DNA of 64,000 nucleotides from positions 151,757 to 215,756 of the forward strand of contig JAYKAV010003096.1 in NCBI GenBank assembly GCA_035582835.1, read 5' to 3'. Shown one piece after another: positions 1 through 13,373 of the stretch; the stretch's first letter is position 1, and each line of letters opens with the position of its first letter. Under the pieces are notes generated by a model. It worked only from the letters and a program-made list of their open reading frames with translations, did no database searches and was not told the origin of the DNA. Position numbers and translations under genes: made by a program. Origin of the DNA: Phoebastria nigripes. Lineage: Eukaryota; Chordata; Aves; Procellariiformes; Diomedeidae.

Positions 1-1371
1 CCATTCCTTTATCAACAGCCACTTCAATAAACAACCAAAATCTTAAAAGATTACTCCAAGCACGTCATGCAGTGCAGTCCTTTCATTAGTGAAAACCTCA
101 TAGAATTGGCACACTTCAAGAACAAGGTAATTTGTGGTCTAAACACAAGAAAAACTTCTCTCGAGCCTCTTAGGCCTCCATGCAGGGAGGCCCTAACCCC
201 GCAACCACGGCATGCTGCCCTGCAGCATGGTGGGATGCAGATATCCTGTACATGACTGCAGGAAATATTGTGGGCTGACAGCCAGGAGCAGCAGGTTGCA
301 CCCNGAATAAGCAGTATTTTTTGACATCACAACTTGTAATATGCGATAGCAACTAAATGTATCAGGTTGTACCAGTGTGACAAACCCCTGCCAGGATGCA
401 GCCCGTTCCTACCAGCAGCTCAGCAAACACAGTGCAGGCACAGGATGCAACGAGCATCATTCCCAGCTACTGGTACCCACAGGTCTGCTAGAAATCATCC
501 GCCCTTCACTGAGTGACTGAACTCCTTTAAAATGTAAGGATTGGGGTGCACACTAGCAAACTGAGCCCCACCAACATGCTGTTCCCATAGGGCTCTTTAT
601 GCACTGCAGCAGCTCAGCACAGGGCTAGACCCAGCTGTGTCCCAGCAGAGCCAGTCTGCCCAGCAGCCCCTGCTCAAAAACTGAATTTTAAGCTGAGACA
701 TCTGAAAACAGCACAGGGGAGCTTTCAGGACCATAATCAAGATATTGGGTTAAGGAGGCGAGAGGGACAAAAACCAAAATATGGCTGTTCCATACATTTC
801 TTAGAGAATCACCAAGAGCTGCTGAATAGAAGAAATGTGGGTTTTTGGTTGCAGTTTGGGAGTGGAGATGTCTCACCCCTGCTTTGCTGCTAGGGAAAAG
901 AGGGGGGGATCTGTAATCATACACTTGGCTGCTGGGAAATGGGGTCTTTTTCAGGACAGTGCATTGGGAGCCTCTGCAGAAGTGGTGGTTGACGAAAGAG
1001 CCCCCACACTTGCTCCCATCTGCTCTGTTCATCTCCAGCCCTTTTTGCACTGCTGCTTTTGGTTGGGGCTGTGCACGCCTGCGCCGCAAGTGCCATGGGA
1101 TGTTGGGGCTGGCTCTGCTCTGGCCAGCTAGCTGAGGTCCCTTGTTGGAGCACTCCTTTATATCAGAGCCTCCGAGCTAATTGTANGGACAGCACCTCTT
1201 TTCCTTCATTACTGCGTGCTATTTGATGCGATGGGGCCAGCAGGCTTTGCTCTCCTTTGCACCCAATAGCCCATCCTGGGGACGCTCATCTCCACTGTGC
1301 CCTAAATGAAGGAGCCAGGCTGAACCTACTCCTGCTTCAGACCCAACTTGCCCATACACTTTTGGTTCATG

Positions 1372-1424
1372 GATGGTGCCTCAGTTTCCCCCTCTGAAAA
1401 GCAAATGCTAATATTTTTCCTTTG
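1372..1424 (-). repeat. MIR-like SINE fragment
   Basis: The plus strand reads GCCTCAGTTTCCCCCTCTG followed by a degenerate A/T-rich stretch. This is the antisense of the MIR segment around GAGGAAACTGAGGC. MIR is an ancient tRNA-derived SINE that survives as short diverged fragments in amniote genomes. Only about 50 bases are recognisable and the flanks have decayed, so the boundaries are approximate. A chance match of the short core cannot be excluded. Confidence 0.4.
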
Positions 1425-2233
1425 AGTGCCTGTTGCCTGCCTGCCTTGTAACCTCCCAGTGAGACAGGACCTCCCAACAAACAGTGCATGTAGAAAAGAG
1501 GTCCACATGCAACCAGACCGGTTTTTCTCTGCCCAGTCCCATGCCTCCCAGCCAGCCCATCCCCCCAGGGCACAGAACATCCTCTCAGTACCCTGTATTT
1601 TGAGGTGCTTTTTGCATCCTAGTGGGATCCGACCGCTGCCAAATGGAAACCAGCTCTGCACCGGGGCCAGGCTAAGCNGCCTATCTACAGCAATTTATAT
1701 ACATTTCACAGCTTCTCATTTCAGCAATCTAAATTGCAGATGTGCCCTTCAGATTTGGAGAGAGACAAAACGGAAGGAAAAAGGTTAAGCAGCTCTGTGA
1801 GTCACTCCAATACACAACTTACTGTTGATTTAGAAACCTACCTCAGCAGTAAATACAGAATAAAGTTCTCCAAACTGTTTAACCTTTTGTATTCTGGCCA
1901 GCAAAACAAATAAATGACAACAAAACATCCCTCCAGAGTCAGAAAAGCAACAAATCTGGAAAACNCTGCAGTGAAGTTAGTACCAAGACAAAAGTGACCC
2001 AAAACAAGTGATCTAAAGAAGAGGGGGGGGAAAAGAAAAAGCAGCAGACATGAAATGCAGCGAGGTAGGCGCCCGCATTAGCAGAGCNGATAACGAAGAG
2101 AGCGTAGAACGCAGGCTGTGCTGCTCTCCGGGAACTGCTCCAGGCAGCACAACGTGAGCAACAACTTTCCAAACAAGCAGAGGGAGGCTGCACAGCCACA
2201 GCACAATGGAAAAAAAAAAAAAAAAGAAAATAC

Positions 2234-2276
2234 AGCCCAAACTCTGCTCCTGCTGAAGTCAATAGTAAGACTGGTT
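2234..2276. repeat. Fragment of ancient amniote palindromic repeat
   Basis: The segment contains GCCCAAACTCTGCTCCTGCT followed by GAAGTCAATAGTAAGACT. It matches the style of an old repeat, seen in turtles, crocodilians and birds, built around 'CAAATCCTGCTCCCATTGAAGTCAATGG'-type half sites. I recognise the pattern from general knowledge and cannot name the database entry with confidence. It has decayed and is short. Confidence 0.35.
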
Positions 2277-3596
2277 CAACAGGCACCAGCACCCACTTTG
2301 TGTGGGAGAGCTGTTTGCATCCAAGCTCTCCTTGGAGTTGCATGGACTTGACATATCCATTATAGTCCCAAATTATTTACCCACAGGCTGTTTGGTTGCT
2401 GCTTTTTTGGGGGCTACAAGCACCAGGCTGAAGGCAAAGGACATCTCAGCTGCGTAACTCAGGAAGAGCTCAGTGCATAATTGCAAACAGGCATCGCATA
2501 CAGGTAGACAGGAGCATTCACGAGAGAATTGGCTTTACCACAGGCAGACAAGTCTTACTATGCAGGCAGGGTATGCATGCATCAGTGTTGAGGAAGCTCT
2601 GCAGAGGGCTGGCACTGAAGACAGAGCAGGCTGTGCATGGAGGTGTCCTTATCTCAGCTTTGGAAACCCTTTGAATTTTTGAAGGCAGCTGAACCATACA
2701 AACCCCCGAGATCTTGTTGAATAATTTTTGTCTTCAAAGCACAGGGTGTAGCAGCGGAAGGAGAGCTTTCCCTGGGATTTGAGGCACTGAGTGGGAGTTG
2801 AGAGAAAGGCCAGCATCTGCTGATCTCAGGGTACCACCAGGAGAATACTGCACAAGGATCTCGAGGAGTTCACTTGGGCCAGAGCCATCCCGAGGTCTCC
2901 AGTTAAAGCAGAATCACTAAAAAGCCGTGCAAAGTGACCGGGGGAGCCAAGGGGGTTTTAGAGTCCCAACAGTTGCGATGATTAAAAGAAAAACTGATGA
3001 GCAAGCATTTACAGCACAAATCAGACTTTCCTTAAATATTTAGGCATGCTTTAAATCAGCAGTGCTGTGGTTCACAAACCACCAGAGATTGTGTGGAGAT
3101 GGGGATGCATTTAAAAAAAAAAAAAAAAAAATCACCATTATGGTCAGCACACAGATGCAAAACTCAGGGCAGAGACAGAACTGCCTCCATGGTGTTGCTG
3201 GATAATAATTCAGACCTAAACACCTTTTGGACTGATTTTCTCCCCTGACTTCCTAGATCAGGAATGCAACCTTCCCCCCCTCCTTCTGTACAACAGTGAT
3301 AACTGCTGTTGAATGCAAGACTGAATTTCTTTGTCAAAAATCATGCTGATACCTGGAGCATTTCTCTCCATCTTGCTGTGAAAGCCCTCTTGTGTTTCTG
3401 CAGCTTTGAACAGCCTGTGCCCCTGGTTCTTCCCAGTTCCCAGGCAGTTGCCGGCCCCCTGCATCAGATGTGAACTGAGACAGGATTTCAGAGACCATAC
3501 TTCCAGTTCTTTTTGCTAGTTTTGAACTCTTCAAAGATCACATGTTCAAGCTTTTCCACCCAAAGTCTGAAGACTAAAACCATACCCTATTAAAAA

Positions 3597-3692
3597 TACT
3601 ACATTAATTGATTAAAGAAGCCATGACATGCTCTGTTAATAACATACTACATTAATTGATTAAAGAAGCCATGACATGCTCTGTTAATAACA
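3597..3692. repeat. Perfect 48-bp tandem duplication (2 copies)
   Basis: Positions 3,597-3,644 are repeated exactly at 3,645-3,692, with no mismatch between the copies. Each unit starts TACTACATTAATTGATTAAA and ends GTTAATAACA. Zero divergence means that the duplication is recent, homogenised or an assembly artefact. The unit is AT-rich and holds TTAATTGATTAA, a near-palindromic homeodomain-type core. Confidence 0.95.
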
Positions 3693-6600
3693 TTTAAAAG
3701 GTTACATGGGGCTTTAAGAAAATACCAGTAAAGTAGGGCTACAGCTAGACATGGTGACATGAGGTTTCTGGTGCAGAAAGGAAAGCAGAAAACATCAAGA
3801 TTTTTGCATTACAGATGCTATTGAGCCAGCAGTGTTCCCAAATTATAGACATTTTCAAATATGTGTTTCTGTACTTTCATCTCTTTTCCCCCCTTTGCTG
3901 TAGATCCTAACACACTGGCATTTGCTTGCTACAGAAAGACATGAAACTGCAGGATTCTCCTCCATGCCGCAGCCCCTCCTGAGAAGTAGGATGGGATCTT
4001 GGGGAAGATGCCCCTTTTTGCAGTGTTACTATAACAGATGATGCCTGGTGGTGGGAGGGAGCCCCTGGGAAGTGGAGGGGATTTAAGCATCAGCTTCCTC
4101 TGAGGCACGACAAACCCACACTGATTATATGGGAAGAGAATTTCATGTTGCTTTTGAAGCTTTGTGCAAGGAAGAGCCTTAAGAAGTGCTATCGGTGAGA
4201 CTACAGAGAGCTGCCAGGAACACATGTGCTCCCACACATCTCCCTATCGGTTGCTGGTAGAGTTGAGCCTGACAGACAGCAAGGAGCCCAGAACTGGGAG
4301 ANGGCACAACACAATGCTGGGGGAATCTGAACCAAGAGCTGGGGTCATCTCCTGTGCTCTCATCTTGGCAGAGGCAAACAATGGAGCAAAGCACAGAGGG
4401 AGTTGAGGGGGGAGAAGGAGGAGCAGACCAGGAGAAGGAGCCCAGGAGACCAACAGCAGAGGAAGCAAAGGGCCTTGGAGACTGGGGAAGAGGTGACAGG
4501 CAGAATGAGCAGCTTGGGCTGGGATTTATCACAAGGGGAGGCTGAGACTGAGTAGGCATCATGCTAACATGGGGAGGCTGCTCCCAGCGGGGATCTCCGC
4601 TTTGCTGTGTGGACAAGAGAGCACTCCATCACATCGATGTTGCAGGCACGATGACTGGCATGAAGGGGGAGCAGCCAGACCTGCCATGAACATCAGGGTC
4701 AAGAAAGAGACAGGCTGGAGGCAGAAAGACTCCCAGGAGCCAACACCACCCTTTTCACACCTACATATCCTCCAGGGGTACAAAAATCAGGGAAGGAGGA
4801 AAGATGTAAACAGGGTTCCCAGAGACTGACTGTAGGGTACTGGGAAGATTTCCCCACCTTCTCTCCCACCCTGGTGCCAACCTTAACCCAAAGTTGAGCT
4901 GAAGCCCCCACCAGCTCTCCCGCAGTAGATGCTCAGCTCCCCACCTGCAGCCAGGGATCCCCAGCTCTCATCTGCTACTGAACCTGAAGTAGCTCAAAGT
5001 TCACCCTGATGGTTTTGCAGCTCCCCATCCAGGCTGTTTTGAAGGCAATCAAAGGAAAGAACATGGCCAAACACCATTGAACTGAAGCATAAAACTATTT
5101 CACCTTCACTGTGTGAGAAGCATACTCACTCCCCACAGCAGAGCATCACACTGAACTTGGCCTTCAAACAGCCAAGACTACCTTCCTCTGATCTGTTATA
5201 GGGAAGTGAGAGCATCTAATGAACAGACTGGAGCTGAGCCCAAAGAGATTTAGGGCCCATCCAGAGCTGAGATTTTTCTGAAGGGCACTAAATTTCCTTG
5301 ATCTTTTTGAGAATACCAGCCTACGCTCATGTCAGAGTATTTATCCTTTAGTTGCCCTTTGAATCTCTTGGAAAAACTTTAATCCATAACACACAAGACC
5401 AATGTAAGTAGGGATAAAGCAACATTTTCAGGTTTGAAGTATACAGCTGGAAGTCCAGGAGAAGAAACAAGCTGGTTCAGAGCAGCCCCTACATGTCCTG
5501 CTACTGCAGCAGCCCAGGCCATCTCCACAGATATCCAGTCTCCCTGGACTAGACCACAGCTCCCTTTCCTGGAAAAGCAGCCCACAGGCATCCCCTTGGC
5601 CCTCTTGTGCCTAGAAGCAATCCTCAACCAACAAGACGACTTGGCTGGGTCTTATCAGAGGTGATCCCCTGGCCAGGCAGCGGGTCCCCAAAAGCTAAGC
5701 ATCTCATCCACAGCCCGTGCACATGGGAGGATCTTTGCAGACATGGAAAAGGGGAGCAGATTCACCCAGAACAGATACAAACCACCAATTTCCGCAGTCA
5801 CAGCCTAGCTTGTGTAACCAGGCACAGCTCCACTGAAAGAAATAAACTCAGCTCCTTTCATTAACAGAGCATAGATGGAAATAGTTTGAATGGTTTAATA
5901 CTGGAGAAGTCTAAGAGCCTCATCCCTTGGATTTAAGACCATTCCATAACCAGAGATGAAACAGCCAAGTGAGGTGATGGGAGTAGAATAGGGACATCTC
6001 TGGAAGGAAAAGCAATGCCAACAGTTCTGCTTAGTCTCTGGAGCTGCTGTGATATGGCACACTTCAGATAGCTTTCTTATTCCAACCCTACATAGTGTGG
6101 GAGTAGTATGCAAACACTTGGAGATGACTGTAGGTCCTTCCTTCATACACATCAGGATGCTTTTGCAGCATGCCCTGCCCTGGAATGGAAAGCACTCCAG
6201 TGGAATAACCCAGGAGTGTTTGCCAAAGAGGGACTGAGGGGAGGGAAGGAAAGGCAGAAGAAAGTATTTAATAACTCCCAAATCATTTTTAAAAATTCAT
6301 TAGCTATTATTTCAGCTGTGTGACCTCCTGAAGGGACTTTCCAGAGGGCCAGATTATGCAGTCAACTAAAAATATAAATAAGTATGGAAAGGGCAGAGAT
6401 CACTTTATTCGGCCAAATCATGTGGGATGTCAGGTTAAGTTTCCTGTAGGGTGCATCCGTGCACTTCTAGGACACCAGTGTGGCCCAACAGCTCCCCCAG
6501 TCTGAGGACACCTCCCCAGCCAGCAGGCACNGCACAAGCGAGTTATTTTCATTTGGGGAGTGCTGATTTCCAAAGACTTCCTGCCGGTCCCGCAGGGACA

Positions 6601-8110
6601 GAAGCACATTGCATTGCTGCAAGGTTTCCAGCTGCAGTTCGAGTGGGCTGCAGCTTCAGACATGTTGCAGAGACTAGCTCCCAGCCAGGCACGCTTCTCT
6701 GGGTAAAGGTCTTTATCCTTCCTAGCTGCAGCACTCATGTTTGGGTAGGGGACACTTACGTGGTCCTTTCCATTTGCATTTCTTACTTCTTCCACCTTCA
6801 AGGAAAAAGCATGTGCCACAAGAACCAGCCAGTCTCCCTGAGCCCATCTCCTAAAACTTCATTTCATTCACTCATTTACTGATGGTGATTTAAATAACTG
6901 CTGTTTTTAGGGAGCCTTTAAGTTGAGGAACTGCTGATCCTTAGAAACCTATTTACCTTTCAAGTGAGGATGTAGTAAGAAATATAGCTAATCACATTTG
7001 CCAAGAACTGAGGATCAGGTGGAAGAGGAGGCTCTCTCCACAAGGTGTGATGTCTACAGTCATTGTCTACAGTGTGTGTTGTGCTCCCTAATAGCTGAAC
7101 ACCGACTTTACAGTATTACATGTATGTAATACATGCACACCAATATTTACTGATATGGGCAAGTGCTGTATTATAGGTGCATACATGTGGAGGGGCAGTG
7201 TACATATAGATATGATGAGACACATCTGTGCCTGAATAAGAGGGCAAACAGAAATTTCAAAAGAAAACAAAAGCATCTTTAACTGGTAAAAAGCACTGAG
7301 GAGTGAAAAATGCTTAAATTAAGTCACTGCAGACATCCTATGCTCCTCCATACCTNCAGTATCTTTAAAGTCTAAACATGGTATCAGAGATGATCTGTGT
7401 TCTGCTTGTAGAAGCATGCACACACACCTCTCTAGACAGAAATAGATCAATACTTCCACATATCCTACCTGCATTCAATTTAATTTCTTAATGAGCCTTT
7501 AAAGCTTCCACTTCAATTACTAGATGTAACATCCAGCCTCCCTCATGCTTCACAAACATACGTGCGCAGTTTTAACCTGGGGAATAAGAAGCTTAAGGAA
7601 ACATTTTGCTGTACTGCAAACATAAGCCGCACGTAAAACTCAGTTGTATAGAGCAGAAAGCTGTTCAGCACTAGTCAAACACAAGCAGTCAGATGAGAAG
7701 CCCACCAGCAGCAACTTCAGAGCAAGCCCCTGATTCACAGGAGCACAAGCTTAGCTCAGGTCTGCACATCCTTGCGAAATTCAGAGAGGAACAGCATTGG
7801 CAAAGTCAAAGCACAAAGTCTTTGTCTTGAACAGATGCAGAGCGCTCCTCTTCCTCCCCCCAGAAAGGAGATTGCATTGGTATCACAGTAACATAGGTTA
7901 TTAGCTCAGTGGGAACCTAGCAGAGTTCAGACTCAAAGGTTCAAACACGTCCAGCTTGCAGCTGGCAAACCTAAACAAGACCAGCCAGCTGGCGTTGAGC
8001 TGAGTCATCCACACAGTAATTTGGTTGAAAATGTTGACTTAACCCATTCATTTAATCACCCAAATCCAAAAAACCCCAACAACTGCAGTCAAGAAAATGC
8101 ACATCTGCCT
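3693..8110. other. Non-coding DNA, no supported gene
   Basis: No exon, RNA gene or clear mobile element was recognised in this stretch. The sequence is of mixed composition, with a short CA/TG-rich patch near 7.1-7.2 kb. Reading frames of up to about 145 codons (for example 4,179-4,616 minus) are Ser/Pro-rich and show no domain. Confidence 0.55.
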
Positions 8111-8117
8111 TTTGCAG

Positions 8118-8166
8118 AATGACAGACTGGAAAAGACCATGTAAACCAATTTTCCAGAGCTTTTTC
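8118..8166 (-). repeat. Possible decayed CR1-type LINE 3' end
   Basis: The plus strand reads GAATGACAGACTGGAAAAGA and continues with a CCATGTAAACCA-type stretch. This resembles the antisense of the 3' end of avian CR1 elements ('GAATCACAGAATGG...AAGGGACC...'). Only about 50 bases are alignable by eye and no terminal ATTCTATGA octamers are present. The call is tentative. Confidence 0.25.
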
Positions 8167-8229
8167 CAGGCTTCTGTGTGCATGCTGCGTACAATTCAAG
8201 TTCTTGCTAGTTGTCCGCTAGCCTGTTCT

Positions 8230-8346
8230 GGTCCAGCAAAGTTGGATCCATTGCACATCCTTAGTGCATGCACTAAACCCCACTGAAGTCAGCGGGGCTA
8301 ATGGCACGCATTTAGATATTAGGCATGTGATTAAACACTTCACTAA
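8230..8346. repeat. Ancient amniote palindromic (MITE-like) repeat
   Basis: The segment begins GGTCCAGCAAAGTTGGATCC, has an inner CCCCACTGAAGTCAGCGGGG and ends with AGGCATGTGATTAAACACTT. It corresponds to an old palindromic repeat family of sauropsids ('...CAGCAAAGCACTTAAGCACATGC...CCCATTGAAGTCAATGGG...GCATGTGCTTAAGTGCTTTGCTG'). The two arms are antiparallel, as in a non-autonomous DNA transposon. A perfect 16-bp palindrome lies at 8,261-8,276. I infer the family from memory and cannot give its database name. Confidence 0.55.
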
Positions 8347-10180
8347 ATGGAAACAAGCTAAGGACACGCTGACTTTTTTGCTCCTTCAGCAGAGAGATTT
8401 CATCTTTGCGTGTTTATTCCTCCAGGAGTTTGAACTTGCTGGAGTGAGACTCTTTGTTCCCCTTTGAAAAACAGCAGCAAAGGAGCTATCAACTTTATGT
8501 TTTACCTCTCATGAAGCCATAAACTCCAGAAGTGTGGCAAAAAAACAACATGAGAGCTCTGAAGGGTCTGCGGGATAGCTTATTTATAGAAAAGAAACAN
8601 GAAACAGCAACATAGAAAGCTGGTAGACAGCAAGCAGAATACACCACCTTTGGCATCCACTCCCAGCTCACTGATGCATATAAGAAAATTTTAAAAATTT
8701 TTAATTACTCATCGCAGAGGAAATTAAAGCCCTCAGGACATTAGTTTACAGGAGTGCGGGGTCTTGGAGCAGAGCAGTGGGTTGGGCAGCTCACAGCACC
8801 ATCCAGGCTGGAAATGTGTTGCTAAAGAGGTCATGAGTAAGATTGTTCCCTCTCCTGCTTCCCGTTACTTGCTTGCCCGGCATCACCCGCGTAACGGTTT
8901 CAGGAAAGCCTGTAAAGCAGCTGGCCAACCTCAAGCCGAGTTATAAGCAGTGATGCTATCCTTATGAGTCTTGGAAAAATGAGTGATTCATGGTTGCTCA
9001 GTGCCCGGACAGGGACTGGCGGGTTACTGCTATCTCCTCAGGACACCACACTCTCGAAGTAGGATGGCGACATCAAAAACCACAAAAATAAAAATATTTC
9101 ACCCATGACCAGCCCCAAGGGAGATTCACTACCACATTATTCCCCATAGCTGCCATGTTATTGCCCTCCTCTCCAGAAAGCCTTGCTATTACCTTAATTA
9201 GGAGCCCCTCTGGTAGCCACCACAGCCTGAGGTGCACAAACACAGCCAAGAAACAACACAGGCCTTCAAGCATTTGTGGGATCTGAGCCAGCCAAGAGGT
9301 TTGAGGCAAAGCAAACAAGACCATGCTGAAGCATAGGATATTCAAACACAATACCCCCCCCCCCCAACAGACTCCAAAACACCTTCTAGCCATGCAAGTA
9401 ACCTTACCTCCTGCCACTTTTCCTGCAAAGGTCCCCTGATGCAAAGCTGTGTTGGGCACCCCCAGGAAGCAGAGAGTCAACCTTGAGAAGAAGCTGGCAA
9501 GGAGATAGGGGAGAAAAGGTGGCAGGGCTGCTTATAAACACCAAGGCAGAGGAGGAAGGGGCTCATTAAACTAAAGAGCAGCAGNTGGGTGAAAGGACTC
9601 AGGCTGAAATCTAGAGGGATGGTTTTAAGCACGGGCAATGCCATCTGCATGGAAGGTGAAAGCTGTAAAGTTTATGAGAAGGATTGTACAGTGCGGTACT
9701 TGCAGCAAAGGCTGGAAGAAATGGCCCAGGAGAGATGCAGGACCCAGGATGGTTCTTGCCAGGCTTGTGTCCATGTAAATGTAGCTGTCAGACCATTGAA
9801 GACAGAAAGAGCCTCTGGGCACTAGCAGATAACAAATGCAAAGCAAGCCATGGTCATTCAAGGTCACTGTAGCCATTCCCAGAGGCACGGTGTTAGCATC
9901 AGTCACTTACAGGGTGCCCAAAGGCGAATGCAGCTGCCCTGGTGTGCAGTGGGGCTCCTGTCCCGAGCTGTGCTCGCCCCAGCTCCACACGTCGGCCAGT
10001 GGCTTTCTCTGAAGCACGGCGTGGTTAACATCACCGGTACGCACCGGAGTGCTTTACTCGATGCCAAGTACTTCTTACCCCGGCGGGGATTGTTTGGCGT
10101 ATAAAAATGTAACTCCCTCTGCATGAGGGCAACACCCTGTAACCCCACGTATTTTAAAGAGTTGGACTATTCTTGCCATA
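8347..10180. other. Non-coding DNA, no supported gene
   Basis: Nothing recognisable as an exon or RNA gene was found. The stretch contains a C12 homopolymer at 9,354-9,365, which will be a site of length polymorphism or sequencing error, and short AT-rich patches near 8,690. Confidence 0.5.
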
Positions 10181-10184
10181 AAAA

Positions 10185-10292
10185 AGATCAGAGTAGCTTT
10201 ATTGACTGCAGTGGAGTTAAGCCGGTTTATTCCAAGTGAGAATTTGGCCCCTTGACTTCAATGAAGCTGTGTTGATTAATCCCAGATGGAGA
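10185..10292. repeat. Ancient amniote repeat, 'TTGACTTCAATG' type
   Basis: The segment contains GCAGTGGAGTTAAGCCGGTT, GAGAATTTGGCCCCTTGACT and TCAATGAAGC. These match the half-site phrases of old sauropsid repeats ('CAATGGAGTTACACCGG...GAATTTGGCCC...GACTTCAATG'). The copy is highly diverged and its edges are approximate. It is probably related to the elements near 2.25, 8.25, 21.45 and 36.7 kb. Confidence 0.45.
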
Positions 10293-13200
10293 CCTGGCCT
10301 GGTACAATCCCCTCCGAAAGTCCTGGGAGATTAGTAACACATAGACTGAATCACCGCCGTTACTCAGAGCCTGGGTGGTTATCAAAAACCTGCACCTGCC
10401 GCCCTGTGAAACGCTGCTGGGATGGGGCCAAGCGATTGNGGTCACCGGCTTCGGGGACCAGGGTGCGGTGAACAAGGGCACATTCTTCAAANGCTGCCTC
10501 ATGCTAGGGGGGAGATGCCAAAGTAGCACCCTTTCCTCTGCAAACACCTGGGAATGTCACCTGGGATGCGAGTCCCGGCTCATGGTCCGGGCATGGTGAC
10601 ATTGAGCACGCTGGGCAAGGAAACAGGGGAATCCTGCTTCTTCACGTTAAGGGTGTTTTGTGATGCTCTGTAAAGATCCATAAGTGTAAAAATTGAGGAT
10701 TAAATCCCCCGAGCTCCAGGGATTCTGCCCCAGCATCTGTTTGCCAATTTTGAAGAGCAAACACAGCTTCATGCAGCAAAAGGAAAACTTTCTTCCCCAC
10801 TCTGAATGCAAAAAAANCAGGGTCTTTTTTCAGCAATCACCTCCAAGTCTCTCTCATGGCAGGCAAAGTTTTGCTTCCCAGTGTGATAGGCACAAGTGCT
10901 GTACTTCTAGCAAGGAATGAATCCACTGAAAATTAAAATCGCTTGACTTTCACAGCAGTTCCTTTACCTACGCCCACACACACGTGTGCCCGTAGGGAGA
11001 CGGTGAAGCTGCGCCCTGCGTTGCAGTGTGGACAAACACCAGAATAAACCAATTCAAAGGCGGGTGTTGATGGTTTTTTGGGTCTCAGGTGGTAGAAACA
11101 TAGAGTGGACAGTATGTAGCCCATCTCTCCAGCACATTATTCATGCAGAGGCATTATTCCTGGCTATAGGATGCCAATGTCTCTCCCCAAATGGCTGGCT
11201 GGAGTTTCCCCTCTATTTGCTTTGAGGTTGCATTGTGCAGGTCAAGGTGACAAAAAAAGGGCTCGACATTGCGTGCAGAGGAGGCACGGCATCGCCGTCG
11301 GGAAGAAATGCCTAAGCTCGCTGTTCGCTCNCTCCAGCTCTGCCTTCCAAGCGTTTCTGAAGTCAGGCATCTGGAGCGTGATGTAATCTGAAGATTGATC
11401 AGCAGTGGCACACGTACAGCTGTGCACATCTGGCCTACAGGTGTTTCAGCTGCTATTTGTCAGTGACTGTATTGAACATTAAAAAGCACCCCGACTTCGT
11501 AAGGCAATCGTACCTGTCCTGTGGATTGTTCACAGAAGCCCACGAAATGCCATTGACTTTATGCAAACTCTCTCTGCTTTTTAGTGGGTGGCCCCAGGTT
11601 TTTTTGTTGTTTTTTTTTTTAAAGGAAGGACTTTAAACCATAGATGCTTTTAAAGCAGGGTTTTTGTTGTTATTAATTCCANTGGCATTAATCCGCATAG
11701 TTGAGTCAGTCATAACGGATGGCTGCTATCATCCACTTGCTGATTTACTCTTAGGAGTCAACATTATTACAGAGTCTTTGTGCTGCACTGATGAAAAAAA
11801 GCTGAGGCTGTTCCTCCTTGTGTTCAGCTATGTATGGACACAGCAAGACTTGCTCCTAAAGTACCTAATCTAAACAGGGCAGGGACAGGTAAAATGGGGA
11901 AATGGGCAAGAAAGGTCTCATCCATGGGGTAGGATGCCCAGTCCCAGTCCTGGAGCCAGAGAACGATGCTTCTCGCTTCCCGTGGGGATGCTGCCACTCA
12001 TGAGGTTTGCAGACTGCAGCTGAATACTTGCTGCACACAGGAAAAATAAGGAGAGCAGGGAAACTGCTGGCTGAGCAGGCCAGACCGAAAGAGTTCCCTT
12101 GGAAAAAGAATAAAGCTGCAGAAGTATATATTTATTTTTAGAGAAGGTGTTTTTCCTAGAATTTATATTATTTTGGCAGGAGCGCAGCGGGGAGGAGAAA
12201 AGGTTTCCCTTTGTCCAATACTCTTTGCTATTCTAAAATGGGGTGGAGGCAGAAGTGTATTTTTACAGCCCATTTCATATCTCAGTTGTGTTTATCCCTG
12301 TAGAGATGGACAGGGACCAGAGACACATTTCACACTGACTGCCAGCATTGTCAGAGCATGCTGCACATCATGCTGCATGCAGCACCAGCTGCCCAAAGCC
12401 ACCGTCTTCACATATTTCCAAGAGGAAGACAACCATGTTCCTATTGACGTTTTCCTCCCAGATAGTCTCAATCAGCCTACAAGAACATGTTTGTCTTAAA
12501 CACCAATATATTTTACTTTCCAAACAGCTTAGTGCAGATACACGGTCAGTCATCGTAGCCCAGCTGATGGCATAAGTCATTAAGCTGTAACAACAGGTCA
12601 TGCCACTGTCTCCTAAAATAAATTAAGCCTTAGCTTGCAAGCTGTATTTGTGCAGGATAAGATTTGCACATGGATTTTGCTGTGAGCATCTCAGTAGAAG
12701 TATACGGCCCATCCATAACAACTTTGCCCTCCTTAGCTGATTTCTATGTAACATATTTCCATCGCTTTAGCACTGCTTTGGTTAGCCTAAGTGGGTAGCG
12801 GGTGTGCCTTTCAGGCAAGGACAACTGAGTGCCTGCCCAGAATTGCTTGTGGTCTGGCAGCTGGAGCCCATATTGATCTGAGAAGCCCAGAGGCCAGAGG
12901 ATCGGGGGCTCACGAGGCAGAGGAAGATGTGAAATGACTGCCCTCATCCTCAGCATGAGCCTCATCAGCTTCAGAGCCACAGTTTAAGGACACGTGTGCA
13001 TCTGGGCTACCTCTCCTCCCCAACTCCATATATTTTACTTGAGCTGCCCAGGGAGATCATCTCATTCCCTGCCTTTTTCCCCCTTCCCTGCTCCTTTATT
13101 CCACACCTTTCTTGTGCAAAGCCATGCTGTGTGTGACTGCTGCCGGGGAGGGGAGATGAGCCCAAAGAAACAGCAGTGGGCTTTCTCTGCTGCTCCGTTA

Positions 13201-13370
13201 GCTGGGAGGACTGGTGGTGGCCGGCTCCCTCCTGTCCTTCTTTGCCCCCAGCCGCTGGCTTTCCCTGGCCACTTGCCCTTTCGTGGGTCAGGAGATGCTG
13301 GTGGTGTCCCCCAGAGCTTGTTCTTCTGAGCCACCCACGAGGCAGCTGGGCAGAGCCGAGGACAGAGCTT
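10293..13370. other. Non-coding DNA, no supported gene
   Basis: No gene is supported. The stretch near 12,110-12,180 is AT-rich and includes TTATTTTTAG, a MEF2-type match that is weak on its own. Reading frames on both strands are short and have no domain. Confidence 0.5.
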
Positions 13371-13373
13371 AGA

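Larger units (their letters stand above)
1..3596. other. Non-coding DNA, no supported gene
   Basis: No reading frame here has a recognisable domain or convincing splice sites. Visible contents are a MIR-like fragment near 1.38 kb, an old amniote palindromic-repeat fragment near 2.25 kb, a 17-base A tract from about 2,209 and a 19-base A tract around 3,113. The AATAAA strings near 1,860 and 1,910 lack a 3'UTR-like context and are not called as transcript ends. Confidence 0.6.
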
